Assembly: GCA_937770485.1 (NCBI GenBank)
Contig: CALJHX010000004.1
Span: 1 to 64,000, forward strand
Direction: 5' to 3'
Source of the DNA: an uncultured Verrucomicrobiae bacterium
GTDB taxonomy: Bacteria; Verrucomicrobiota; Verrucomicrobiia; Limisphaerales; UBA1096
Length of the DNA: 64,000 nt
Part shown: in pieces, positions 17,941 through 27,248 of the stretch
Layout: each line of letters begins with the position of its first letter
Numbering within the stretch: position 1 is the first letter of the stretch
The notes under the pieces: model-generated
Seen by the model: the letters and a program-made list of their open reading frames with translations, nothing else
What the model was told of the DNA's origin: nothing
Databases searched by the model: none
Made by a program: the position numbers and the translations under genes

Positions 17941-20127
17941 CTAATTAAGTATACAGAATAGTTTTTTACCTGTTCTCATAACGACAGTTTTGTTGACTAT
18001 AGCTACTCCGTAAACTGGCCCATGTAAAGTTACTTTGTTTACTGAAAGAATAATAGGTTCACTACTATCTTTATTATTATTAAGAACTACTGTCGAACCA
18101 TCTTTGCAGAAAAAAAAGATATTTTTTCCGACTGCTACCGGGGATGCCCAGCAACTCGCAGGCAATCGGTAGTCCCATCTTTTCTTACCTGAAAGTATTT
18201 CATTGCAGGATATTACACCTGCTCTGTTAACATAATAGACATAATTACCACTCACTAAGGGAGAACTCATACTTGAAGAAGCTTTTTCTGCTACCCAGTT
18301 TAACTGTTTTGGGTCATTTTGGGTATCTTTCTTTCGAAAAAGAGAAATGCATGATGGTCTTTCAGAAGAACCAACAATCAATAAATCCTTGGTCACCGTC
18401 GGTGATGGTATTGTGTTTTTCTTTACACCCTCATAAACCCACAAATTTTCTCCATCTATAAGCCTAATCGACTCTACAATACCATTTGAACTTATTAAAA
18501 TCTCCTGTGGTGAAGAATTTAAATCTATAAAAGGAGTAGTCCAAGAAACTCGTTTCGGGCGTTTTTTTAACCATTCATTTTCACCATTATGTTTATTAAC
18601 TTTAATAAGGTAACCATCTGAGTCATGGTCAATGAGGAGTATAAGATGGTTCTCTGACTGCACCAAAGAAGTTCCGATTCCGTGATTTCCTGTAAAATTA
18701 CCATATTCATCGGCTATATTTCGTTGCCAATTAATAACACCATTAAAATTTATTGAAATTAGATGACCCGTCTCAAAAAAACAGTAAACAGAATCTTTAT
18801 CAACGCAAGGAGAGGGAGCACCCTTGGAATAATAATCATTTATTTTTTGAATATTAATATTCTTAGTTAGAGTCGTCCAATTAACTTCCCCAGATCTTAT
18901 ATTTAATGAACGGACGCTTAAATTTTGTTTGGAGTTTCCTACTACCTCTGTTACGAAAACATTATTACCGTATATTACAGGACTAGATTGGCCATACCCT
19001 TCGAAGTCGTAAGTCCAATTGATATTTTCATCATTCCATTTTGTAGGAACATTTTTTGCTGCTGTAGTGCTATTACCATTCCCTCTAAATGATGGCCATG
19101 TTTCCCCTTTTAACTGATAAGGTGTTAACGTTGTATTAGCATTTTTAATTTCCAAGCTTTCAATTGAAAACACTGCTCCTGTCTTACGATTAGTTCCTCC
19201 AATGACATATAGTTCATTATCATAGTTAACCATCCGATGAAAAAATCGGGGTTGCTTCAGTTTTTCCTTTCTATTTAACCAGGTTTTACTTTTATTGTTA
19301 AATTCATAGATATTATTACTGGAATCACTTGCGTACAATTTACCCGAAAGAAATGTTGCTGCAGAACCAAATCCTCTAAGACTACCTCTACTTGGAAATT
19401 TAGTAGATTTTGACCACTTTTTCTCAGTTATATCGTATATATGTAGATCATTTAAAGTACCTCCCCCATCCATACCCCCTATTATGAATATAAATTGATT
19501 GTTTGAAGCAATTGAAAAAGCCCTAACTTCAATAGGCATTTCTGGCATTTTTACCCATTTAGATTGCTTGTCTGCCAAATCTTTTTGGATTCCACCTAAC
19601 CACTTTTCTCTACCATTCCCATAATCCCATCCCCCTATTACATACAAAGTATTTCCCACTATAACTGATTCATGAGACGACCGTGGATCAGGAAGATTAT
19701 CGTAGTGTTTCCATTTATTATTTTCTATGTCATAGATTTCAATAGTATCTACAGAGTGTAGATTATGAGAACTGCCTGCCTTATTTGTCGCAATAGATCC
19801 ACCGACTTTCAATATTTTTTTGTTGTATGAGACCATTGCGAAACCCTGGGCGGGCGTTCCCGCTTCTAATCGCTCCCATTTACCTTTCGGATCAATTGGT
19901 ATACGCCAAAATTCTTTTGAAATATTTTCTTCAGAATAAGTATGAGGAGCGCCTAAATGTCCTCCGTGAACGTAGAAATTTCTCTCTGCTACACAAGCAC
20001 CAAAACTAACCATTTCTAATGGTGCTTTTATTTCCCATATTGTTGTTTTATTTTTTTCAACTTCATCGGAAATGCAATAGGTGCTATTAAAAAGCAGAAC
20101 TAATACAAGGTTAATAAGTGGTTTCAT
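17941..20127 (-). CDS. Secreted Kelch-repeat plus PQQ-like beta-propeller protein
   Basis: 728 aa with an N-terminal signal peptide (about residues 1-20). Residues ~30-340 hold Kelch repeats with (Y/F)VIGG.(W/M/T) and W..(L/M)P motifs. Residues ~345-728 form a PQQ/BamB-like propeller, starting with WPSFRGNG, typical of PVC secreted proteins, followed by SSPVI, GEVNW and ASPVAVG blades. It is probably a periplasmic or surface binding or scaffold protein; no enzymatic residues can be assigned. The start overlaps the end of the 70-aa gene by 17 bp, so it is probably translationally coupled in an operon with the pseudopilin gene upstream. It is AT-rich, like its neighbours. Confidence 0.8.
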   Translation of the reverse strand: MKPLINLVLVLLFNSTYCISDEVEKNKTTIWEIKAPLEMVSFGACVAERNFYVHGGHLGAPHTYSEENISKEFWRIPIDPKGKWERLEAGTPAQGFAMVSYNKKILKVGGSIATNKAGSSHNLHSVDTIEIYDIENNKWKHYDNLPDPRSSHESVIVGNTLYVIGGWDYGNGREKWLGGIQKDLADKQSKWVKMPEMPIEVRAFSIASNNQFIFIIGGMDGGGTLNDLHIYDITEKKWSKSTKFPSRGSLRGFGSAATFLSGKLYASDSSNNIYEFNNKSKTWLNRKEKLKQPRFFHRMVNYDNELYVIGGTNRKTGAVFSIESLEIKNANTTLTPYQLKGETWPSFRGNGNSTTAAKNVPTKWNDENINWTYDFEGYGQSSPVIYGNNVFVTEVVGNSKQNLSVRSLNIRSGEVNWTTLTKNINIQKINDYYSKGAPSPCVDKDSVYCFFETGHLISINFNGVINWQRNIADEYGNFTGNHGIGTSLVQSENHLILLIDHDSDGYLIKVNKHNGENEWLKKRPKRVSWTTPFIDLNSSPQEILISSNGIVESIRLIDGENLWVYEGVKKNTIPSPTVTKDLLIVGSSERPSCISLFRKKDTQNDPKQLNWVAEKASSSMSSPLVSGNYVYYVNRAGVISCNEILSGKKRWDYRLPASCWASPVAVGKNIFFFCKDGSTVVLNNNKDSSEPIILSVNKVTLHGPVYGVAIVNKTVVMRTGKKLFCILN

Positions 20128-20323
20128 TTAATTCAGTGTTACTTTTTTGCTTCATGACATGATTTAAATGTAAAAGCTTAATTAGCTTATAAAATTCTTC
20201 TAATATAAGCCTTTCAACATCCAGAAAATGCATCTCTTTTATCAATAATTTATGATCGTCTAATGTTTGTATTTTATTCATACAACTAAACAAAGACTTT
20301 CTAATGGCGTCCTCCCTACTCAT
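20111..20323 (-). CDS. Small hypothetical protein, 70 aa, in overlapping operon
   Basis: The ATG at 20323 overlaps the last codons of the pseudopilin gene (ATGAG carries that gene's end), and its own end overlaps the Kelch-PQQ start by 17 bp. The overlaps on both sides support it as a real gene. The product is Leu/Glu/Lys-rich and probably helical and cytoplasmic, with no signal peptide. No family is recognised. Its position between a pseudopilin and a secreted propeller suggests a role in the same process, but this is inference. Confidence 0.55.
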   Translation of the reverse strand: MSREDAIRKSLFSCMNKIQTLDDHKLLIKEMHFLDVERLILEEFYKLIKLLHLNHVMKQKSNTELNETTY

Positions 20324-21140
20324 TTACAATCCTTTTTTTAAGTATCCAATTTTTTTTGTCAGCAATATTACACCACATTTTCATATTTAACGTGTTCGCA
20401 AAGTCTTGAGTTGAAGAATGTCCGTCTACATGAGCAACGACAGATTTACCTTTATACCTATGATGTACATAGCCGTAGTCAGAGGGTGGTTTACTTAAAT
20501 CATGATTTAATTCCCATTCTCTTTTCCCGAAATAAGGCGACTTTACTAAGTAAAACCCATCTACTAATCGCTTACCAAACTTATGTCTCGATGAAAAGAA
20601 AACACCTAATTCTGAACTTCTATTCGTTTCGCTTATCGTTTTGATACAAAAAGGGCCAAATTTGTCGAATGCTTTATTAGTCGGAGCTAAATCAACATCA
20701 TCCCCGCCAACAAACCTTGAGTTTATTCCTAGCGAGGGAAATAAACTAATCGCATAGTTATAGCTGTCTAGATCTTTTTTAAATTCGTTTAATAGTTTTC
20801 TATTTTTGTTTGCATAAATTAACTCAAATGAATCACCTAACCATGGTATTAATCTCCAGGGATATCTTGCATTAATTGGATGCCGTAAATTAGACCCAGT
20901 TTTATCATAGGCAGCAAAACCGTTTCGATAACCAGGCAATACTTTACCATCATGATCTTCAGCATACATTTGCCAACCGATTATTAGTTGTTTAGAACTA
21001 TTTATTTCATTTGTTCTATAAACGGTGTGTTTGGAATTACTCAAAACCGGTAAAAGTAGTGAAACTAGAATGCAAATAACACAAAACACAACTAGAAGTT
21101 CTACAAGCGTAAAACCTCTAATCTGTTTTTTATACGACAT
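20316..21140 (-). CDS. Type II/IV pseudopilin-like protein (prepilin N-terminal methylation domain)
   Basis: 274 aa. It starts with a short basic leader, then the prepilin peptidase site GFTLVELLVV with Glu at +5 and a hydrophobic helix to about residue 32. The large C-terminal domain has the layout common in Verrucomicrobia and Planctomycetes pseudopilin-like proteins, including (Y/M)AEDHDGK near residue 60 and a VDGH motif near the end. It would be cleaved and methylated by a prepilin peptidase and sit in the inner membrane or a pseudopilus. It is the first gene of an overlapping three-gene operon. No prepilin peptidase or secretion ATPase lies in the window. Confidence 0.85.
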   Translation of the reverse strand: MSYKKQIRGFTLVELLVVFCVICILVSLLLPVLSNSKHTVYRTNEINSSKQLIIGWQMYAEDHDGKVLPGYRNGFAAYDKTGSNLRHPINARYPWRLIPWLGDSFELIYANKNRKLLNEFKKDLDSYNYAISLFPSLGINSRFVGGDDVDLAPTNKAFDKFGPFCIKTISETNRSSELGVFFSSRHKFGKRLVDGFYLVKSPYFGKREWELNHDLSKPPSDYGYVHHRYKGKSVVAHVDGHSSTQDFANTLNMKMWCNIADKKNWILKKRIVNE

Positions 21141-21193
21141 TTAACGGTTATTTATAAAGTTTTACTAATGCAGAGGTCAATATTTTTATATAG

Positions 21194-24100
21194 TCAGTTA
21201 CTTATTCTATAGAAATACATTTTCCCTAAAGTATCTGTATAGTACGTTCTGTTTTCTGTTGTTATTGTTGTCCATTTAGCATCATCCCCAAGTACAGTGC
21301 TTCTTTGTAAGTCCCCCTCATTATCCCAATTAATTAAAAGTTGAGATTCTCCTGATCTTGTTATAGTAATATTTGTTATTTTATCAGCAATTGGAATAAT
21401 CTTAAAATCTAGATTTAGTTTTGGCCCCTCGCCAAGTATGTGATCTTTTGTATAAAGATCCGGATATCCCTTTCCCCCGTTATCTAGAGATTCATAAAGG
21501 AGTTGAGAAAGCGTGAAGAATATTTTCCCCTCAGAAAGTGATTTTGAAATATAGTTCATTACATTATCATCTGAAAGATCAATTATGAAACTAAAAATAC
21601 TATCTTCAGGCACCAAATCGCCCTGATTTATCCCTTCTATATTTCCTACAGAAAATGGCTTTGCGTTATGGGGAGCGGCAAAGTTGTAAACATCTACATC
21701 AACTTCTTCCCCATTATAATAACCTAGAGAATAAACATTATTTTTTCCTGAATTACTATCAGTTAATGGAGAGGATTCAACCCAATTTAAATTATTGTAT
21801 CCATTTCTAAATCCTGTTGCATATAACTCAACAGGACTTAGTTTATCATTTATATTATTAATATAATTCTCATAATCATCATAAGTACCGTCATACTTAA
21901 ACTGATTTCCAAGGGCTACAGTTGCCTCAACAACTGCAGAATTTATTAAGTATTGCGAAGGATCAAGACCAATGGGCACTAATTTTGAGGTATCAAATCC
22001 AACAACCATTTGACCATACTTTTGCGCAACCTTTGTTTCGCCTTCACCCGATATAAAACCAAATACAGGTGCTAAATTACGGCTTCCAGGAGTTGAGTTT
22101 CTAGGATATGTCCATCGATCATCGGTTGGTTCGTTAAGAACTACTTCATACGACTTTTGTAAATCGAACTTAATTGATACGAGTTTATCCAGTTTTATTG
22201 CAACTAGACTCATATGAGGCCCTGGTGCGGAGAAAGAAATATCGTATTTCGAAAATCTATTAACTCCAAGATTAAATGAGAACTTACTTATATACTCATA
22301 GCCATGTACTGTTTTATTTTTAGATGATCCAATATGTTTACCTTTAACTTTTAGTTTTTCATATACTAGCTCAACACTTTCTTCTTTTATTGTTGAGCCT
22401 GATGTATGTACTTGTAAAATAACATCACTTATATCACCTAAAACCGTATCTTGAATATTGAACCTACTTGCATTAACTGGGTTGTATATATTACCTGTCG
22501 AAGTTATTATTGAGCCATCTTCAGTTTGTTTTAATAAAGCGCTATTTTCTTCAAGGAAATCTCTACTTCCAGGCATATCAGCTACATTCCATTCATCATA
22601 AGCACTAGCAAATATCTCCCACCCGTCAAACTGCCAACCAGGTAAATTAATATTTTCAAATTCGAAAATTACTTTTTCAGTCACTAAATCCAGTTTTGCA
22701 GCAACAAGACTTGAATGAGGGCCAGCTGTTTCAAACTCTATTGAGTAATCAGTGCCATTAATTCCTGCTTCACCTAAATCAAAATCTATAAGACTTATAA
22801 CTCCACTATCTCCAACTCCGATTTCTGATCTTGTCCCTTTTATATTTGATTCACCAGTTTTTAGAATAAAACTCTCGTAATTCACAGGTGTTGCTATGGT
22901 CCATATTTGTAACCCAATATTCTTAATATTTCCCTCTATACTATCTGTCAGAACAAACTTACTAATTCCCCCCGGATTATAGATATTACCAGAACCTGTA
23001 GCCATAGCACCTTGTGCTGTCTGAGTCAGCCTAGCCTCTTTCCTACTTCCCTCAACATCCGGCTCATTACCAGGATCACCAACACCTATTGTGAAAGTTT
23101 CCCATTGAGAATATTCGCCATCTACATAATTTAATTCCTTGAATGCTAGTGGTACTATTTTTTCTACATCTACATCTAATCGAACAGCAACAAGGCTTGA
23201 ATGAGGGCCTGCTGTTTCAAACTCTATTGAGTAATCAGTACCCCTAATTCCTGCTTCATCTAAATCAAAATTTATGAGACTTATAAGTCCACTATCTCCA
23301 ACTCCGATTTCTGATCTTGTCCCTTTAATATTTGATTCACCAGTTTTGAAAATAAAACTCTCGTAATTCACAGGTGTTGCTATGGTCCATATTTGTAATG
23401 CAATATTCTTAATATTTCCCTCTACACTATCTGTCAGCACAAACTTACTAATCCCTCCAGGATTATAGATATTACCAGAGCCTGTAGCCATAGCACCCTG
23501 TGCTGTCTGAGTCAGCCTAGCCTGTTTCTTACTTCCCTCAAAATCCGGCTCATTACCAGGATCACCAACACCTATTGTAAAAGTTTCCCATTGAGCATAT
23601 TCGCCATCTACATAATTTAATTCCTTGAATTCTAGTGGTACTATTTTCTCTACATCTACATCTAATCGAGCAGCAACAAGGCTTGAATGAGGGCCTGCTG
23701 TTTCAAACTCTATTGAGTAATCAGTGCCTCTAATTCCTGCTTCACCTAAATCAAAATTTATTAGACTTATAAGTCCACTATCTCCAACTCCGACTTCTGA
23801 TCTTGTCCCTTTTATAATTGATTCACCAGTTTTGAGAATAAAACTCTCGTAATTCACAGGTGTTGCTATGGTCCATATTTGTAATGCAATATTCTTAATA
23901 TTTCCCTCTATACTATCTGTCAGCACAAACTTACTAATTCCTCCCGGATTATAGATATTACCAGAGCCTGTAGCCATAGCACCTTGTGCTGTCTGAGTCA
24001 GCCTAGCCTCTTTCCTACTTCCCTCAACATCCGGCTGATTACCAGGATCACCAACACCTATTGTGAAAGTGTCCCATTGAGCATATTCACTGTTTACATA

Positions 24101-24679
24101 ATTTAAATCCTTGAATCCTAATACAGGGGATACTCCTTCAATTAAATCCAGTCGAACAGCTACTAAACTCATATGAACATTACTAGCATTAAAGTTAATA
24201 GAGTACTCAGTTTTCTCAATTTCATTTCCCTCTAATTCAAAGTTAACCAAAGTAATTTCCCCTGTTAAACTAGTTAAACTCACTACAGTTGAACTCATTA
24301 TCGTTTTATCTCCTGAAGTTAAAGTAAAACTGTCATAATCAATAGGAACACCTGTAGACCATACCTGAATAGCTATTTTTTTAATATAACCATCAACAGT
24401 ATCAGTTAATTTAAATTGACTGATACCTCTAGGGTTATAAATATCACCGGTGCTTGTTGAAATACCTCCAGATGCCAATTGTTTGAGTATTGGACCATTT
24501 TTACTTCCATTAATATCGGGAATATTACCAGGTTCCCCGTACCCATATTTTAGAGTCTTCCACTCCGCAAATACTCCATTCTCAAATTCTAGGTCCTGAA
24601 AAGATAGGTCTTGAGCAAAAGTGCTCATATTAAAAATAATACACAGTAGCAAAATACTAATTTTTCCTACAGTTTTCAT
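21194..24679 (-). CDS. Large secreted repeat protein with five 162-aa modules and a C-terminal FYR module
   Basis: The frame is open from 24823, but the ATG at 24679 gives a clean signal peptide (MKTVGKISILLLCIIFNMSTFAQ) with AAGGA just upstream, so it is preferred (1161 aa). Five modules of about 160 aa follow, each with W(E/D)TF-like, GDPGN.PD, GSG(N/D)IYNP and AGPH(S/M)SLVA blocks; the middle three are near-identical at DNA level. A different, DNRLRE/CBM-like region follows, then the C-terminal module (LLINWD, LQRS, KW, MYFYRIS). It is probably a surface protein that binds carbohydrate or ligand; no catalytic residues are seen. Two Fur-box-like sites lie 190-290 bp upstream of the start. 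Confidence 0.8.
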   Translation of the reverse strand: MKTVGKISILLLCIIFNMSTFAQDLSFQDLEFENGVFAEWKTLKYGYGEPGNIPDINGSKNGPILKQLASGGISTSTGDIYNPRGISQFKLTDTVDGYIKKIAIQVWSTGVPIDYDSFTLTSGDKTIMSSTVVSLTSLTGEITLVNFELEGNEIEKTEYSINFNASNVHMSLVAVRLDLIEGVSPVLGFKDLNYVNSEYAQWDTFTIGVGDPGNQPDVEGSRKEARLTQTAQGAMATGSGNIYNPGGISKFVLTDSIEGNIKNIALQIWTIATPVNYESFILKTGESIIKGTRSEVGVGDSGLISLINFDLGEAGIRGTDYSIEFETAGPHSSLVAARLDVDVEKIVPLEFKELNYVDGEYAQWETFTIGVGDPGNEPDFEGSKKQARLTQTAQGAMATGSGNIYNPGGISKFVLTDSVEGNIKNIALQIWTIATPVNYESFIFKTGESNIKGTRSEIGVGDSGLISLINFDLDEAGIRGTDYSIEFETAGPHSSLVAVRLDVDVEKIVPLAFKELNYVDGEYSQWETFTIGVGDPGNEPDVEGSRKEARLTQTAQGAMATGSGNIYNPGGISKFVLTDSIEGNIKNIGLQIWTIATPVNYESFILKTGESNIKGTRSEIGVGDSGVISLIDFDLGEAGINGTDYSIEFETAGPHSSLVAAKLDLVTEKVIFEFENINLPGWQFDGWEIFASAYDEWNVADMPGSRDFLEENSALLKQTEDGSIITSTGNIYNPVNASRFNIQDTVLGDISDVILQVHTSGSTIKEESVELVYEKLKVKGKHIGSSKNKTVHGYEYISKFSFNLGVNRFSKYDISFSAPGPHMSLVAIKLDKLVSIKFDLQKSYEVVLNEPTDDRWTYPRNSTPGSRNLAPVFGFISGEGETKVAQKYGQMVVGFDTSKLVPIGLDPSQYLINSAVVEATVALGNQFKYDGTYDDYENYINNINDKLSPVELYATGFRNGYNNLNWVESSPLTDSNSGKNNVYSLGYYNGEEVDVDVYNFAAPHNAKPFSVGNIEGINQGDLVPEDSIFSFIIDLSDDNVMNYISKSLSEGKIFFTLSQLLYESLDNGGKGYPDLYTKDHILGEGPKLNLDFKIIPIADKITNITITRSGESQLLINWDNEGDLQRSTVLGDDAKWTTITTENRTYYTDTLGKMYFYRISN
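22670..24130 (-). repeat. Three near-identical 486-bp tandem repeats
   Basis: The identical marker around the GTCAGCCTAGCCT block recurs near 23030, 23516 and 24002, 486 bp apart (162 codons). Differences are scattered single bases. The flanking first and fifth modules are diverged, so the middle three probably arose by recent duplication. Confidence 0.9.
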
Positions 24680-24872
24680 ATATTCCTTAATATCATTAAC
24701 CAAAAGAACAATTTCCCCTGAATTATCTATTTTTAAGAGTGGGTTTCTATGGCTGAAAACTTTTGATTTACGAACCTTAATAGATTCTGTGGTTATTCCT
24801 TTAATATTTATTTTATCTTTCATTTTATTATAAATTATTATTTTACAGCCGGATTTTACACACTACAGAGAA

Positions 24873-24887
24873 AGAGACTCAATCTCA
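24873..24887. promoter_or_regulatory. Fur-box-like inverted repeat 1
   Basis: AGAGACTCAATCTCA matches the Fur 7-1-7 consensus TGAGAATCATTCTCA at 12 of 15 positions by hand. It lies about 195 bp upstream of the start at 24679. No binding data; inferred. Confidence 0.35.
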
Positions 24888-24952
24888 CAAGTGATCTAAA
24901 AAAAGGAACCTTGTAAACGAACTGGCAAACAGCCGAACAACAAAAAAGATAA

Positions 24953-24967
24953 TGAGACTCACTCTCA
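24953..24967. promoter_or_regulatory. Fur-box-like inverted repeat 2
   Basis: TGAGACTCACTCTCA matches the Fur 7-1-7 consensus at 13 of 15 positions by hand and is preceded by GATAA, as in the site before fbpA. It is about 275 bp upstream of the repeat-protein start at 24679. Confidence 0.45.
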
Positions 24968-24979
24968 AATAAGTCAACT

Positions 24980-25270
24980 TTTATTTTAAGTAAAAATTTC
25001 AGATTTCAGAATAAACTATATTTTATTTACCATAAGCCCATTTATTACACTCATAAGTATGTAGTCCTAGTGTCGCTAAGATATGCCAATAATTCGAAAA
25101 TGCTCATTAGGAACCTTAAGTAATACTGATTTAAGTTGATTAAGGTATTTCATGAGGCCAAGCTAGTATTAGCTGAGCTAATACCACTCACTTGCGTTAG
25201 GTCTTCGACGACCTACTCGCCAGCTCAACGGCGATTGGAAGTACCCCTGGAGTGCAACGGTTAGAGCCAC
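24980..25270. other. Intergenic stretch with a perfect 19-bp palindrome
   Basis: No gene is supported. At 25166-25184 GTATTAGCT and AGCTAATAC form a perfect inverted repeat around one G, a form typical of a dimeric regulator site, although no intact gene lies close by. AT-rich DNA changes to GC-richer decayed coding DNA from about 25200. Confidence 0.45.
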
Positions 25271-25530
25271 TACTCCTTGCAGTTCCGCATCTTTGACGCC
25301 CTCAAGTGGATTGAAAGACCAGTTCCGTGCAAAAAACCCCACCATGGAGATTTACGCCCGCTTGAAGGGCCGCCTGCGGTTCACCGGCCCCGGCTCGATC
25401 CTTCTCCTCCACCTCAAAGCGACCTCACGCCTACCGTCCCATCCCGCACCATGACCCAGTACTACCCTCCCACCTATTGCCGACTGTATCGACACTACCT
25501 AAAGCCCATTACCCGGACTAGAATCTAGGA
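25271..25530 (+). pseudogene. Decayed coding DNA of unknown origin
   Basis: GC-richer than the flanks and open in more than one frame for 60-80 codons, but no frame gives a recognisable protein. It precedes the macro-domain pseudogene directly, so it may be a neighbour acquired with it. Confidence 0.3.
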
Positions 25531-25544
25531 ACTCTCAAACCACA

Positions 25545-26060
25545 ATGAACCGTATCACCCTCCAACTAGGCGAAATAAAAACTCCACTGTGAGTTGAAAC
25601 TATAGTAAACGCCGCTAACCAACATCTGAACGACGGACTTGGGGTTGACCGCGCTATTCACGCCGCCGCCTCTCTCAGCTACTTGAGGCGAGATTAACAC
25701 CTGGAGGTTGTCCGACTGGGGAAGCTCGAATCAACAATAACTACAAACTTAGGGCAAAACCCGTTATTCATAAAGTCGGCCTTTTTTGGGAAGTTGGGCA
25801 CGAGAACATTCCAACCTTCTAGAAAATTGCTACTAAATCCCCTTACGGCTCACCTCAGAAACCAGTATTCGAACCATTGCATTCCCCGCAATCTGTTCTG
25901 GGGCTTAAGACTTCCCCCCGGATCAAGCTCCCTAGATTGCAGTCAAAACGACAAAAGCTTTCCTTGAAGACAACGAACTATCAGAAAAAGATTATCTTCG
26001 TTTGTTTTAATCAAGCACCCTATCTTACTTCGAGGAAATGATAATACCGCTTTGGACGAC
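25545..26060 (+). pseudogene. Macro-domain (ADP-ribose-binding / O-acetyl-ADP-ribose deacetylase-like) pseudogene
   Basis: Starting at the ATG at 25545 the frame reads MNRITLQLGEIKTPL, a TGA, then VETIVNAANQHLNDGLGVD and AIHAAA. A second stop follows, then after a frameshift PTGEARINNNYKLRAKPVIH, KVG and W.VGHENIP, then a stop, and later KAFLEDNELSEK shifting to IIFVCFN. These are the ordered hallmarks of the macro domain: the IVNAAN motif, the GVD.AIH loop, the C.TGEA motif and the VIH(K)VG strand. With at least three stops and two shifts it is clearly non-functional. The intact ancestor would have removed or bound ADP-ribose groups. Its composition differs from the AT-rich flanks, suggesting transfer. 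Confidence 0.85.
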
Positions 26061-26215
26061 TGACGAAATTCATGAAGATTTCGGAGTAGAAAATACCAAA
26101 AAAGCCAGCTATTATCATAACACTTGAAACCCCTCCTACATACAACAAATCGCAGTTGCACTTTTGTTGGGGTGTTGCACCGACAAGCTGCTGAAGTGCA
26201 AGCACAGCCGCCTTC

Positions 26216-26238
26216 CCAGCAGAATCACAAGCTGCTGG
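26216..26238 (-). terminator. Possible hairpin downstream of fbpC
   Basis: CCAGCAG and CTGCTGG form a perfect 7-bp stem with a 9-nt loop, 15-40 bp after the fbpC stop. There is no T-run, so a terminator role is uncertain; it could also be an mRNA-stabilising structure. Confidence 0.35.
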
Positions 26239-26252
26239 AAACTATAACGCAA

Positions 26253-27248
26253 TTAATGATCTTGTTTTGTGGTTATTGTAATATTATTACTTAATTCTGT
26301 GTTAGTTGGGATTTGCAGTGTAATTTCAAATTGTGGAGTATTCAGAATGGCCTCTTGATAGGCTCCTTTTTGTATTAACGATTTAATTTCCCCTGTAAAA
26401 CTTGGCCGGTCCCCGATTGGAGCTTCGTGTGTAACCTTCCATTCGTGAGGGCGAATGGAGACAACTTGACCTTTGCCATCTTCACTGGGGAATTTGTGCA
26501 TAGAAGTTGGTAAAAGTTCAGCAGGAATAAGATTAGTTTTACCAAATAACCGGGCGACATGGCTGTTGACCGGCTTGTTGAAGACTACATTTGGAGCTCC
26601 TATTTGTTCAATATTTCCATTTCGCATAACCACAATTCTATCAGCCATTATCATAGCATCCTCAGTATCGTGAGATACAAACAAAGTTGTGGTACTAGTT
26701 TCTCTCAATAACTTGAGCAGTTCGCTGCGTACATTTTCTTTCAGTTCGGGATCAAGGTGACTTAGTGGTTCATCGAGCAATAATAAAGTCGGTTTATTTG
26801 CTAGTGCACGGACAAGAGCAACACGTTGTTGTTGCCCGCCGGAGATCTCGTGGGGATATCGATGGCCAAGATCGGTTATATCAGCCATTTCCATGAGTTT
26901 GTCTAGTCTACCATTGTCATTCGCGGCTTTTTTCCCGAAAGCAATATTTTGCCAGACTGTTTTATTTGGAAACAGGGCATAATCCTGAAAGACAAGACTA
27001 CAATCACGTTTTTCCGGGGCGATAAATGTAGATGAATCATTCAACACTTTGCCTTTTAGAATAATTTCACCTTCATCCGCAATCTCCAGCCCAGCTATGA
27101 TCCGCAGTAGGGTTGTTTTGCCGCTGCCGCTGCTGCCAATCAGTCCGACCACCTCTCTCTGGACGCAATCAAAGGCCACGTTGCTAACTGCTGGTGGATC
27201 GTTTGGATCATAGGTTTTGGAAATGTTTTTTAGGGAGAGGAGATTCAT
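26253..27248 (-). CDS. fbpC: Fe(3+) ABC transporter ATP-binding protein
   Basis: 331 aa from the ATG at 27248, which overlaps the permease stop as ATGA (translational coupling); the longer frame to 27314 only reads into the permease gene. It has Walker A GSSGSGKT, the signature SGGQQQRVALVRAL, Walker B LLLLDEP and the switch His in LFVSHD, plus a C-terminal TOBE-like region. It is an FbpC/PotA-type ATPase that energises ferric iron uptake with the adjacent FbpB and FbpA. It is the last gene of the fbpA-fbpB-fbpC operon. Molybdate or polyamine transport would be alternatives if it stood alone, but the FbpA neighbour argues for iron. Confidence 0.92.
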   Translation of the reverse strand: MNLLSLKNISKTYDPNDPPAVSNVAFDCVQREVVGLIGSSGSGKTTLLRIIAGLEIADEGEIILKGKVLNDSSTFIAPEKRDCSLVFQDYALFPNKTVWQNIAFGKKAANDNGRLDKLMEMADITDLGHRYPHEISGGQQQRVALVRALANKPTLLLLDEPLSHLDPELKENVRSELLKLLRETSTTTLFVSHDTEDAMIMADRIVVMRNGNIEQIGAPNVVFNKPVNSHVARLFGKTNLIPAELLPTSMHKFPSEDGKGQVVSIRPHEWKVTHEAPIGDRPSFTGEIKSLIQKGAYQEAILNTPQFEITLQIPTNTELSNNITITTKQDH

